Shown one piece after another: positions 32,353-41,278 of a stretch of 64,000 nucleotides of DNA; position 1 is the stretch's first letter, and every line of letters starts with the position of its first letter. The DNA comes from Xanthomonas sp. DAR 34887 (GTDB lineage Bacteria > Pseudomonadota > Gammaproteobacteria > Xanthomonadales > Xanthomonadaceae). The notes below the pieces were generated by a model. That model was not told the DNA's origin, made no database searches, and saw only the letters and a list, made by a program, of their open reading frames with translations. Both the position numbers and the translations under genes were made by a program. The stretch is from contig NZ_CP162490.1 in assembly GCF_041245805.1 (NCBI RefSeq), positions 2,705,001-2,769,000 on the forward strand, written 5' to 3'.

Positions 32353-34566
32353 ATGAAGACCAAGAATCTGTCCCTGTCGGCCCAACTCGCCATCGGCTTC
32401 GGCGCCGTGGTGCTGGTGTTGCTCACCGTCGGCGCGATCAGCCTGCGCAGCCAGTTCCAGTTCAACGACGCCGTCGCCATCAACGAACACACCTTCAAGG
32501 TGCTGGCCACCGGCGAACTGATGCAGGCCAACGCGCTGAACGTGCAGACCAGCACCCGCGGCTATCTGCTGTCCAGCAACAAGGACTATCTGCAGCCGTT
32601 CGCGCTCGGCCAGGCCGGCTTCGAGAAGAGCTTCGTCGAGGCCAAGCGCCTGACCGCGGACAATCCGCGGCAACAGGCGCGCCTGGCGCAATTGCAGGCC
32701 GCGTACCAGGAGCTGCTGCAGATCGAGCAGCAGGTCATCGCCTTGCGCGAGCGTCCGGACAGCCAGCAACAGGTTCTGGCCGCGTTCGCCGAAGGCCGCG
32801 ACCGCAAGGCGATGGGTACGATCCGTTCGCTGCTGGGCGCATTCGCCGACGAGGAAAGCGGGTTGCTGGTCAAGCGCAGCCAACAGTTGCAGACGGTGCG
32901 CGCGCAGGGCAAGTGGTCGGTGCTGCTCGGCAGCCTGGTGGCGATCCTGGTCGCCGTGGGCATGGGCCTGGTGATCCGTCGCCAGTTGCTCAAGCGTCTG
33001 GGCCTTGCGATCGGCGTGGCCGACGCCATCGCCTCGGGCAAGCTCGACAACGCCATCGATACCCAATCGCGCGATGAGACCGGGCGCCTGCTGGTCAGCA
33101 TGAGCAGCATGCAGGAGCAGTTGCGCGCCGTGCTCGCCGCGCAGACCGAAATGGCGCAGCGCCACGACGCCGGCCAGATCAGCTATCGCATGGACGAGAG
33201 CGTGTTCCCCGGCGACTACGGGCGCATGGTCCGCGACAGCAATGGCCTGGTCGCGGCGCATATCGCGGTGAAGATGCGCCTGATCCAGATCATGGGCCGT
33301 TACGCGATCGGCGACCTCAGCGAGGACATGGACCGCCTGCCCGGCGAGAAAGCCGTGCTGAGCGCGACGATGGACACGGTCAAGCAGAACCTGGGCGCGA
33401 TGAACCGCGAGATCGGCCAGCTCGCCGATGCCGCCGCGGCCGGCGACTTCAGCGTGCGCGGCGATGCGCAGCGCTTCCAGTACGACTTCCGCGCCATGGT
33501 CGACAGCCTCAACCAACTGATGGCCACCGCCGACAGCAACCTCGATGCGCTGTCCACGATGCTGCAGGCCATCGCCAGCGGCGACCTGACCACGCGCATG
33601 CATGGCGACTTCAACGGCGTCTTCGCCAGGATGCGCGACGACGCCAACGCCACCGCCGAACAGTTGGCCAGCATCGTCGGCGGCATCCAGACCGCCGCGG
33701 TCAGCATCAACGCCGCGGCCAGCGAAATCGCTGCCGGCAACGACGACCTGTCGCGCCGCACCGAGCAGCAGGCCGCCAGCCTGGAAGAGACCGCCGCGTC
33801 GATGGAGGAACTGACCTCCACGGTGAAGCAGAACGCCGAGCATGCGCGCCAGGCCAACCAGCTTGCGGTCGGCGCGGCCGCGGTCGCGGCGCAGGGCGGC
33901 GAGGTGGTCGGCCAGGTGGTGACCACGATGAGCGGCATCGAGGCATCGTCGAAGAAGATCGCCGACATCATCGGCGTCATCGACGGCATCGCGTTCCAGA
34001 CCAACATCCTGGCCTTGAATGCGGCGGTGGAAGCGGCGCGTGCCGGCGAACAAGGCCGCGGCTTCGCCGTGGTCGCCAGCGAAGTGCGCACCCTCGCCCA
34101 GCGTTCGGCCGGCGCGGCCAAGGAGATCAAGGGCCTGATCGACGACTCGGTCGGCCAGGTGGCCAACGGCTCGGCGCTGGTCCGCCAGGCGGGCCACACC
34201 ATGGCCGACATCGTGTCCTCGGTGCAGCGCGTCACCGACATCATGGGCGAGATTTCCGCCGCCTCGCAGGAACAGTCCGCCGGCATCGAGCAGGTCAACC
34301 AGACCGTCACCCAGATGGACGAAACGACGCAGCAGAACGCTGCGCTGGTCGAAGAAGCCACAGCCGCGGCGCGGTCGATGGAAGACCAGGCGGGCCAGCT
34401 CACCGCAGCGGTGGCGGTGTTCAAGATCGAGGCCGCCAACGACGCCGTCGCTCCGGCCCGGCCCGTCCTGCGCAGCGCAGCGGCAGCGCGCTCGCCGCTG
34501 CGCCAGGCGCCGCGGCCGCGTGCGCTTGCCGTCGCGGGCACGGCAACCGAATGGCAGGAGTTCTGA
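32353..34566 (+). CDS. Methyl-accepting chemotaxis protein Mcp2 (CHASE3 sensor, five HAMP-like units)
   Basis: Chemoreceptor (737 aa). TM1 is about residues 10-30. The periplasmic domain (31-186) is of CHASE3 type, with TSTRGYLLSSNKDYLQPF near residue 75. TM2 is about 187-210. HAMP-like units follow, led by IASGKLDNAI, DAGQISYRMDESVFPGDYG, AIGDLSEDMDRLPGEKAVL, AAGDFSVRGDAQRFQYDF and ASGDLTTRMHGDFNGVF. The MA domain is about 460-700. It ends EWQEF, the tethering pentapeptide for CheR/CheB. The ATG at 32353 gives MKTKNLSLSAQLAIGFGAVV, matching Mcp6 (MTFKNPSISTQLAIGFGAVV), so the start is supported by the paralogue. Ligand unknown. Confidence 0.95.
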   Translation: MKTKNLSLSAQLAIGFGAVVLVLLTVGAISLRSQFQFNDAVAINEHTFKVLATGELMQANALNVQTSTRGYLLSSNKDYLQPFALGQAGFEKSFVEAKRLTADNPRQQARLAQLQAAYQELLQIEQQVIALRERPDSQQQVLAAFAEGRDRKAMGTIRSLLGAFADEESGLLVKRSQQLQTVRAQGKWSVLLGSLVAILVAVGMGLVIRRQLLKRLGLAIGVADAIASGKLDNAIDTQSRDETGRLLVSMSSMQEQLRAVLAAQTEMAQRHDAGQISYRMDESVFPGDYGRMVRDSNGLVAAHIAVKMRLIQIMGRYAIGDLSEDMDRLPGEKAVLSATMDTVKQNLGAMNREIGQLADAAAAGDFSVRGDAQRFQYDFRAMVDSLNQLMATADSNLDALSTMLQAIASGDLTTRMHGDFNGVFARMRDDANATAEQLASIVGGIQTAAVSINAAASEIAAGNDDLSRRTEQQAASLEETAASMEELTSTVKQNAEHARQANQLAVGAAAVAAQGGEVVGQVVTTMSGIEASSKKIADIIGVIDGIAFQTNILALNAAVEAARAGEQGRGFAVVASEVRTLAQRSAGAAKEIKGLIDDSVGQVANGSALVRQAGHTMADIVSSVQRVTDIMGEISAASQEQSAGIEQVNQTVTQMDETTQQNAALVEEATAAARSMEDQAGQLTAAVAVFKIEAANDAVAPARPVLRSAAAARSPLRQAPRPRALAVAGTATEWQEF

Positions 34567-34607
34567 GCCAGGCAGCAGTGCGCCCTGCCACCGCGTGAGG
34601 TTGCGAT

Positions 34608-34630
34608 CGGCCGCAGTGTCCCTGCGGCCG
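34608..34630 (+). terminator. Hairpin between Mcp2 and Mcp3
   Basis: A 9-base perfect stem (CGGCCGCAG / CTGCGGCCG), loop of 5, no T tract. It lies three bases before the Mcp3 -35 box, copying the layout at 32048. Confidence 0.5.
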
Positions 34631-34632
34631 AT

Positions 34633-34659
34633 TCAATTTCCGGGACGCAATGCCGATAA
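34633..34659 (+). promoter_or_regulatory. Sigma-28 promoter of Mcp3
   Basis: TCAATTTC-N11-GCCGATAA with a perfect -10 octet. It lies 118 bases before the Mcp3 ATG. Confidence 0.82.
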
Positions 34660-34777
34660 GAACCTGGACACAGGATGTTTCCGAGCCCGACGCGCCCAGC
34701 ATCGACGCCGCGCCGCCGCGTGGGCGAACACGGACCGGCCCCCGTGTCGTTCTCCTCTTCTGCCAGTCGACGACCCC

Positions 34778-37429
34778 ATGAGCCCGACCCCAGCCCCACG
34801 CTTCACCAGCGTCGCCACCCGCCTGATGCTCGGCGTGGCCGCGATCGCCTTGCTGTGTTTCGGCGTGACCGCCGCGATCATCTACGTGCGCAGCAGCGAT
34901 GCGCTGCTCACCTCGGCAAAAGCGGGCATGACCGATGCGGCCTACCTGGAAGCGCAACGCATTTCCAGCGACATCGGCGCGGCCTTCGTCTCCAACCAGG
35001 TGTTCGCCAACAGCCTGCTGGCGCAGCGCAGCCAGGATGCCAAGGCGCGCGAGACCTTCAGCGACAGCGTGCTGCGCGAACTGCGCCAGCATCCGGACTG
35101 GACCGGCCTGGGCACGCTCTGGGAGCCGCAGGCGTTCGATGGCAAGGACACGGCCTATGCCAATACCGAGGGCCACGACGCCAGCGGCCGCTACATGGTG
35201 TATTGGGCGTGGCAGGGCGACAAGCAGGTGCGCGAGCCGCTGCGCGACTACGAGGTGCCCGGCTCCGGCGATTGGTACCTGAAGGCGCGCCAGCAGCACC
35301 GCCCGACCGTCGTCGAGCCCTATGTGTACGAGATCGGCGGCAGCAAGGTGCTGATGACCACGCTGACCACGCCGGTGCTCGAGGACGGCAAGTTCCTGGG
35401 CGTGGTGACCACCGACTTCGGCCTGGCCAAGCTGCAGGCACGCCTGTCCAAACTGCACCCGCTCGGCGAAGGCCACGTGCGCCTGCTGTCGCCCGGCGGC
35501 GCGATCATCGCCGATCGCGACGCGGCCCTGGTCGGCAAGAAGCTGGACGACCCGGCCACGCGCGCCTTGCTTGCCGCCATCGCCAAAGGCGAGAGCGTGA
35601 CCCGCCAGGTCGCCGATCCGCAGACCGGCACCACCGACATCGAAGTGTACGTGCCGCTGCAGATCGGCCAGGCGCAGGAGCGCTTCGCGTTGGGCGTGGC
35701 GGTCCCGCGCTCGCTGCTGATGGCGCAGGCGCGCTCGCTGCTGTGGACCATCATCGCGGTCGGCCTGTGCGCGGCGCTGCTGCTCAGCGGCGGCCTCTAC
35801 ATCCTGTTGCGGCGCCTGGTGGTCAAGCCGCTGGCCGACGCCGTCGAAGTTTCCGGCGCCGTCGCCGCAGGACAGCTGGACAGCCGCATCCACTACCGGC
35901 GCAACGACGAACTGGGCCGGCTGTTCGGCTCCTTGCAGCGCATGCAGGAACAGTTGCGCGCCGTGCTCGATGCGCAGAAGGAAATGGCGCAGCGCCACGA
36001 CGCCGGCCAGATCAGCTACCGCATGGACGAGGCCGCCTTCCCCGGCGACTACGGGCGCATGGTCCGCGACAGCAATGCCCTGGCCGCGGCGCATATCGCG
36101 GTCACGCAACGCCTGGCGCAGATCATGGGCCGCTACGCGATCGGCGACCTCAGCGAGGACATGGAGCGCCTGCCCGGCGAGAAGGCCGTGCTCACCGAGA
36201 CCATGGATACGGTTAAGCACAACCTGACCGCGATGAACCGCGAGATCAACCAGCTCGCCACGGCCGCGGCAGCCGGCGACTTCAGCGTGCGCGGCGATGC
36301 GCAGCGCTTCCAGTACGACTTCCGCGCCATGGTCGACAGTCTCAACCAGCTGATGGCCACCGCCGACGGCAACCTGGACGCCTTGTCCACCCTGCTGCAG
36401 GCCATCGCCGCCGGCGACCTGAGCGCACGCATGCACGGCGAGTTCAACGGCGTCTTCGCCAGGATGCGCGACGACGCCAACGCCACCGCCGAGCAGCTGG
36501 CGGCCATCGTCGGCCGCATCCAGAGCGCGGCGTTGAGCATCAACAGCGCGTCGTCGGAAATCGCCGCCGGCAACGACGACCTGTCGCGCCGCACCGAGCA
36601 GCAGGCCGCCAGCCTGGAAGAGACCGCTGCCTCGATGGAGGAACTGACCTCCACCGTGAAGCAGAACGCCGAACATGCGCGCCAGGCCAACCAACTCGCG
36701 GTCGGCGCGGCCAGCGTCGCCTCGCAGGGCGGCGAGGTGGTGAGCCAGGTGGTGACCACGATGAGCGGCATCGAGACCTCGTCCAAGAAGATCGCCGACA
36801 TCATCTCGGTGATCGACGGCATCGCGTTCCAGACCAACATCCTGGCGCTCAACGCCGCGGTGGAAGCGGCACGCGCCGGCGAGCAAGGCCGCGGCTTCGC
36901 CGTCGTCGCCTCGGAAGTGCGGACGCTGGCCCAGCGCTCGGCCAATGCCGCCAAGGAGATCAAAGGCCTGATCGACGACTCGGTGACCCGCGTCAGCGAA
37001 GGCTCGGCCCTGGTCGACCAGGCCGGCAGGACCATGCAGGAGATCGTGTCCTCGGTGCAGCGCGTCACCGACATCATGAGCGAGATCTCCGCCGCCTCGC
37101 AGGAACAGTACGCCGGTATCGAGCAGGTCAACCAGACCGTGACCCAGATGGACGAGGCCACCCAGCAGAACGCCGCGCTGGTCGAGGAAGCCACCGCCGC
37201 GGCGCGGGCGATGGAGGAACAGGCCGGCCAGCTGACCGCGGCCGTGGCCGTGTTCAAGCTCGACAACGCGGTCGTCTCCCTGCCCGCCACCGTGGCCAAG
37301 CCCAGCCTCGCGGTCGCCGCACCAACGGCGAAAGCCAAGCGCGCGCCGGCAAAGCGCGGCAACGTACCGATGCGCGCGGTGCCAAGCAAGCCGGCGAGCG
37401 CCAACGACACGCAGTGGCACGAGTTCTGA
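34778..37429 (+). CDS. Methyl-accepting chemotaxis protein Mcp3 (double-Cache sensor)
   Basis: Chemoreceptor (883 aa). TM1 is about residues 16-38. A large periplasmic dCache_1-type domain (about 40-315) shows WYLKARQQHRPTVVEPYVYE, VLMTTLTTPVLEDGKFLGVV and the membrane-distal GLGTLWEPQAFDGKD. Domains of this kind often bind amino acids or other small metabolites directly. TM2 is about 320-343. Five HAMP-like units follow, closely matching those of Mcp2, Mcp6 and Mcp7, then the MA domain (about 605-845). It ends TQWHEF, a CheR-binding pentapeptide. The start ATG at 34778 puts a short basic leader before TM1; the frame is open further upstream but that would include the promoter. Confidence 0.95.
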   Translation: MSPTPAPRFTSVATRLMLGVAAIALLCFGVTAAIIYVRSSDALLTSAKAGMTDAAYLEAQRISSDIGAAFVSNQVFANSLLAQRSQDAKARETFSDSVLRELRQHPDWTGLGTLWEPQAFDGKDTAYANTEGHDASGRYMVYWAWQGDKQVREPLRDYEVPGSGDWYLKARQQHRPTVVEPYVYEIGGSKVLMTTLTTPVLEDGKFLGVVTTDFGLAKLQARLSKLHPLGEGHVRLLSPGGAIIADRDAALVGKKLDDPATRALLAAIAKGESVTRQVADPQTGTTDIEVYVPLQIGQAQERFALGVAVPRSLLMAQARSLLWTIIAVGLCAALLLSGGLYILLRRLVVKPLADAVEVSGAVAAGQLDSRIHYRRNDELGRLFGSLQRMQEQLRAVLDAQKEMAQRHDAGQISYRMDEAAFPGDYGRMVRDSNALAAAHIAVTQRLAQIMGRYAIGDLSEDMERLPGEKAVLTETMDTVKHNLTAMNREINQLATAAAAGDFSVRGDAQRFQYDFRAMVDSLNQLMATADGNLDALSTLLQAIAAGDLSARMHGEFNGVFARMRDDANATAEQLAAIVGRIQSAALSINSASSEIAAGNDDLSRRTEQQAASLEETAASMEELTSTVKQNAEHARQANQLAVGAASVASQGGEVVSQVVTTMSGIETSSKKIADIISVIDGIAFQTNILALNAAVEAARAGEQGRGFAVVASEVRTLAQRSANAAKEIKGLIDDSVTRVSEGSALVDQAGRTMQEIVSSVQRVTDIMSEISAASQEQYAGIEQVNQTVTQMDEATQQNAALVEEATAAARAMEEQAGQLTAAVAVFKLDNAVVSLPATVAKPSLAVAAPTAKAKRAPAKRGNVPMRAVPSKPASANDTQWHEF

Positions 37430-37439
37430 GCCGCTGCGA

Positions 37440-37476
37440 TGCGGCGCATTCCCGCACCCCGCTGGGATGCGCCGCA
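37440..37476 (+). terminator. Hairpin downstream of Mcp3
   Basis: A 10-base perfect stem (TGCGGCGCAT / ATGCGCCGCA) with a 17-base loop, starting 10 bases after the Mcp3 stop. No T tract. The sequence from here to the promoter at 37671 has no other feature. Confidence 0.45.
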
Positions 37477-37670
37477 GGTGGATAGGCGGCGTTGCCTGCC
37501 TGGATAACTCGCCGCCTACCTTCATCACGTCGCATCGGCTGCATCCCTCCCCCGGCGGCCGAAGGCAATTCCCGGGGCAAGGAATCGAGGCGAGGCCACG
37601 ACAAGCGCGCCAGGCCAACCGCCCCCCGTGTCTTCCCGATGTCCCGCGCAAGCCATCGGTCGGACAGGTT

Positions 37671-37697
37671 TAAAGATACGGCGGGTCTGGCCGCTAG
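37671..37697 (+). promoter_or_regulatory. Sigma-28 promoter of the outer-membrane protein / Mcp4 pair
   Basis: TAAAGATA-N11-GCCGCTAG, 127 bases before the ATG at 37825. It suggests that a non-chemotaxis outer-membrane gene is in the flagellar regulon. Confidence 0.72.
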
Positions 37698-37824
37698 CCT
37701 GTATGACATTTGGTTGACCGCGTCTTGGGGGACGCGGCAGCCGGTCCAAACGGACCATGCGGCCAGTCGGCGGCACCACGGCCAGGCGCATGCGTTTCAC
37801 GCTCGACCGTTCACGGGGAACACA

Positions 37825-38589
37825 ATGAAACCTATCGTGCTTGCCAGCTGCCTGACCTTGTTCGGCATCGCCAGCCTCGCGCACGCCGAAGAGGAGCCGA
37901 TCGCCACCGATCGCCCCGACTTCGTCGAATCCAGCCTCACCGTCGGCGACCGCCGCCTGCAGGTGGAAACCAGCGTCGCCTGGGAGCGCGACGGCGACGT
38001 CGACGGCTACACCACCCCCACCCTGTTCCGTTACGGCCTCGGCCAGACCTGGGAATTGCGGCTGGAAACCGACGGCTGGCAGCACCTCGATGCGCCCGCC
38101 GATGCCGATGCCTATGGCTTCAGCGACATCTCGCTAGGGGTCAAGCACCACCTGGCCGGCTCCGACGGCGGCGGCGCCTCGCTGGCCTGGTTGCTGCACG
38201 TGGACCTGCCCAGCGGCGGCCGCGACGTGCGCGGCCACGGCGCGCGGCCCTCGTTGCGGCTGGTCGCCGAATGGGAACTCAGCGACAGCGTCTCGCTGGG
38301 CGCGATGCCCGGCGTGATCTGGGACGAAGACGAGAGCGGCCACCGCTACACGGCCGGCATCTTCGGCCTGGTGGTCGGCAAGGCCTGGACCGAACACAGC
38401 CGCTCGTTCGTCGAAGTGGCGCTGCCGCAGATCGCCCGCAGCGACGACGGCGGCACCGTCGCCGTGCTCGATGTCGGCTCGGCCTGGCTGCTGAGCGACA
38501 ACGTGCAGCTGGACGCCATCTACAGCTACGGCCTCAACGACCGTTCGCCGGATCACGCGCTAGGCGCGGGCCTGTCCTTCCGTTTCTGA
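37825..38589 (+). CDS. Outer-membrane beta-barrel protein, phenol-MetA / transporter-like
   Basis: Exported protein (254 aa) with a clear signal peptide (residues 1-20, cleaved after AHA). The mature part begins EEEPIATDRPDFVESSLTVG and shows alternating strands ending in a C-terminal Phe (GAGLSFRF), the mark of an outer-membrane barrel. The opening TDRPDFVESS and the overall pattern fit the putative MetA-pathway-of-phenol-degradation / transporter barrel family, whose function is poorly known. It precedes mcp4 by 19 bases with no terminator between, so the two are probably co-transcribed. A role in bringing a ligand to Mcp4 is only a guess. Confidence 0.85.
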   Translation: MKPIVLASCLTLFGIASLAHAEEEPIATDRPDFVESSLTVGDRRLQVETSVAWERDGDVDGYTTPTLFRYGLGQTWELRLETDGWQHLDAPADADAYGFSDISLGVKHHLAGSDGGGASLAWLLHVDLPSGGRDVRGHGARPSLRLVAEWELSDSVSLGAMPGVIWDEDESGHRYTAGIFGLVVGKAWTEHSRSFVEVALPQIARSDDGGTVAVLDVGSAWLLSDNVQLDAIYSYGLNDRSPDHALGAGLSFRF

Positions 38590-38608
38590 ACCGAACCAGG
38601 CGATACCG

Positions 38609-40978
38609 ATGAAGATCATGCACATGCTCGCAATCCTGGTGCTGGTGGCGGTGCTGGCGCTGCTGGCGCTGGGCGGCGTCGGCTACGGCGCGCAGCGCGG
38701 ATTGCTCGACGCGGTCGCCGCGCAGGTCATCTCCTCCGATGCGCTGCGCAACCACATGCAGGCGGACATGATGCACGACGCCTTGCGCGGCGACGTGACC
38801 ACGGCACTGTTATCGGCCTCGCGCCAGGACGACGCCGGCGTCAAGGCCGCACGCGCCTCGCTGGGCGAGCATGCCGCGGAGTTCCGCCAGGCCCTGGCCG
38901 ACAACCGCAAGCTGCCGCTGGACCCCGCCTTGCGCCGCGAGCTGGAGGCCGTCGCTCCCGCATTGCAGGACTACATCGATGCCGCGAACCAGGTGGTGAG
39001 CCTGGTCGAAACGCACGCTGACAGCGCCGCAGCCTATGCCACCTTTACCGAAAAGTTCGAGCAGCTGGAAACGCGCATGGGCTCGATCAGCGACCGCATC
39101 GCGGCGCTGAACGAGGCCAATCGCGCCGCGGCGGAACAGTACAGCCGCCGCGTGACCTGGCAACAGGCCAGCGCCGTGGTCCTGGCGATCCTGGGCCTGG
39201 GCCTGGCCGCCGGCTGGATCCTGCGTTCGGTCGCGCGCCTGCTCGGCGGCGAGCCGAGCATGGCCATGGCCGCCGCCCAGCACATCGCGGCCGGCCGCCT
39301 GGACCAGCCGATTCCGGTCGCCGCCAAGCACGCCAACAGCCTGATGGCGGCGCTGGCAAGGATGCAGCGCGAACTGCGCGAGCGGATCGAACGCGAGCGT
39401 AGCGTCGCCGCCGAGAACCTGCGCATCCGTACCGCGCTGGACAACGCCTCGACCGGCATGTACATCGCCGACCCCGACCTGACCATCGTCTACGCCAACG
39501 GCGCGCTGCAGAAACTGCTGCATACCTATGCCGACGATATCCACGCCTGCGCGCCGGCCTTCGAGCGCTCCAGCACCCTGCTCGGCCAGCCGGTGTCGTT
39601 GCTGGAAGTGGGCAACTCGCAGGACGCGGAAATCTACCAGCAACTCGACCGCCAGGGCGTCGCGCAGCGCGAGGTGCGCTACCGCGATGCCTGCATCGCG
39701 CAGGAAGTTTCCGCGATCCGCAACGAGGTCGGCGCCCACGTCGGCTTCGTCTGCGAATGGCGCGACCGCACCGCCGAAGCCAAGGTCGAAGTGGAGGTGG
39801 CCGAGGTGGTGCGCAGTGCCGCCGCCGGCGATCTATCCAAACGCATCGACGGCGACGGCAAGCAGGGCTTCTTCCTGTTGCTGGCACAACAGCTCAACGG
39901 GCTGCTCGACGCCAATGCGGCCAGCATCGCCGAAGTGTCGCGCCTGCTCAGCGCGTTGGCCGACGGCGACCTGAGCGCGCGCATGCGCGGCGAGTTCCAC
40001 GGCGTGTTCGCCACCATGCGCGACGACGCCAATGCCACCGCCGAACGGCTCGCCAGCATCGTCGGCCGCATCCAGCAGGCCGCCGGCAACATCAACACCG
40101 CCGCCAGCGAGATCGCCGCCGGCAACGACGACCTGTCGCGCCGCACCGAGCAGCAGGCCGCCAGCCTGGAAGAAACTGCCGCTTCGATGGAGGAACTGAC
40201 CTCCACGGTCAAGCAGAACGCCGAGCACGCGCGCCAGGCCAACCAGCTCGCGGTCGGCGCCGCTTCGGTCGCCTCGCAGGGGGGCGCCGTGGTCAGCCAG
40301 GTGGTCACCACGATGAGCGGCATCGAGACGTCTTCCAAAAAGATCGCCGACATCATCAGCGTCATCGATGGCATCGCGTTCCAGACCAACATCCTGGCCT
40401 TGAATGCGGCGGTGGAAGCGGCGCGTGCCGGCGAGCAGGGCCGCGGCTTCGCCGTCGTCGCCAGCGAGGTGCGCACCCTCGCCCAGCGTTCGGCCGGCGC
40501 GGCCAAGGAGATCAAGAGCCTGATCGACGACTCGGTCACCCGCGTCGCCGAAGGCTCGGCGCTGGTCGACCAGGCCGGCCGCACCATGCAGGAAATCGTG
40601 TCCTCGGTGCAGCGCGTCACCGACATCATGGGCGAGATCTCCGCTGCTTCGCAGGAGCAATCCGCCGGCATCGAGCAGGTCAACCACACCGTCACCCAGA
40701 TGGACGAGGCCACTCAGCAGAACGCCGCGCTGGTCGAGGAAGCCACCGCCGCGGCGCGCGCGATGGAAGAACAGGCTGGCCAGCTCAGCGAGACCGTGGC
40801 CATGTTCAAACTCGACGGCGGCGTGTCCGGCGCTGCAGTCGCGGTATCGACCGCGGCGAAGATGCCAGCGCAGCGACCTGCGCCGGCGGGCCGGACGCGC
40901 AAGCCTGCCATTCGCGCGGTCCCCGCCAATCGCGCCGCCGCCACTACCGCGACCGAAACGGACTGGCAGGAGTTCTGA
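38609..40978 (+). CDS. Methyl-accepting chemotaxis protein Mcp4 (helical sensor, HAMP-PAS)
   Basis: Chemoreceptor (789 aa). TM1 is about residues 6-27 with almost no cytoplasmic leader. The helical periplasmic domain is about 28-186 and TM2 about 187-207. A HAMP unit (about 208-262, IAAGRLDQPI) is followed by a PAS domain (about 270-391, LRIRTALDNASTGMYIADPD to FVCEWRDRTAEA). Two HAMP-like units follow (AAAGDLSKRIDGDGKQGF near 404 and LADGDLSARMRGEFHGV near 450), then MA (about 495-740). It ends TDWQEF. The same HAMP-PAS-HAMP-HAMP plan is found in Mcp8 and Mcp9. The PAS could sense a cytoplasmic or redox cue in addition to the periplasmic ligand; no heme- or flavin-binding residues are evident to me. 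Confidence 0.95.
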   Translation: MKIMHMLAILVLVAVLALLALGGVGYGAQRGLLDAVAAQVISSDALRNHMQADMMHDALRGDVTTALLSASRQDDAGVKAARASLGEHAAEFRQALADNRKLPLDPALRRELEAVAPALQDYIDAANQVVSLVETHADSAAAYATFTEKFEQLETRMGSISDRIAALNEANRAAAEQYSRRVTWQQASAVVLAILGLGLAAGWILRSVARLLGGEPSMAMAAAQHIAAGRLDQPIPVAAKHANSLMAALARMQRELRERIERERSVAAENLRIRTALDNASTGMYIADPDLTIVYANGALQKLLHTYADDIHACAPAFERSSTLLGQPVSLLEVGNSQDAEIYQQLDRQGVAQREVRYRDACIAQEVSAIRNEVGAHVGFVCEWRDRTAEAKVEVEVAEVVRSAAAGDLSKRIDGDGKQGFFLLLAQQLNGLLDANAASIAEVSRLLSALADGDLSARMRGEFHGVFATMRDDANATAERLASIVGRIQQAAGNINTAASEIAAGNDDLSRRTEQQAASLEETAASMEELTSTVKQNAEHARQANQLAVGAASVASQGGAVVSQVVTTMSGIETSSKKIADIISVIDGIAFQTNILALNAAVEAARAGEQGRGFAVVASEVRTLAQRSAGAAKEIKSLIDDSVTRVAEGSALVDQAGRTMQEIVSSVQRVTDIMGEISAASQEQSAGIEQVNHTVTQMDEATQQNAALVEEATAAARAMEEQAGQLSETVAMFKLDGGVSGAAVAVSTAAKMPAQRPAPAGRTRKPAIRAVPANRAAATTATETDWQEF

Positions 40979-40985
40979 TGGAGGA

Positions 40986-41013
40986 ATGCAGCGTCATACG
41001 AGCGACGCTGCAT
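40986..41013 (+). terminator. Hairpin downstream of Mcp4
   Basis: A 10-base perfect stem (ATGCAGCGTC / GACGCTGCAT) with an 8-base loop, 8 bases after the stop codon. It is followed by AAATGCCC, not a T tract. Confidence 0.5.
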
Positions 41014-41083
41014 AAATGCCCACTTCCTGGTGTAGGGGAAACAGTCGCCAACTGTCAGGAAACGCATTACGACCAAGTTTCTA

Positions 41084-41110
41084 TACACCACAGAGGACGC
41101 GCGCCGATAT
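41084..41110 (+). promoter_or_regulatory. Weak candidate sigma-28 promoter of Mcp5
   Basis: TACACCAC-N11-GCCGATAT. The -10 is good but the -35 is poor. It would leave a leader of about 160 bases before the Mcp5 ATG. No better candidate was found in this 300-base gap. Confidence 0.3.
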
Positions 41111-41278
41111 TACATTCAGGTGACGGCGCCAGACCCGCATAACAACGCAGTCGAATTTATTGCTCCATTTGCTTACCGCCACGCCTCGCCGCTCCAGGTT
41201 TTGCCTTCGCTATCGGTTTTGCTCAGCAAGCCTGCAACCGGACCGTCAGCCAACCTTTGGTAATCAAAGAGGTCAGCC

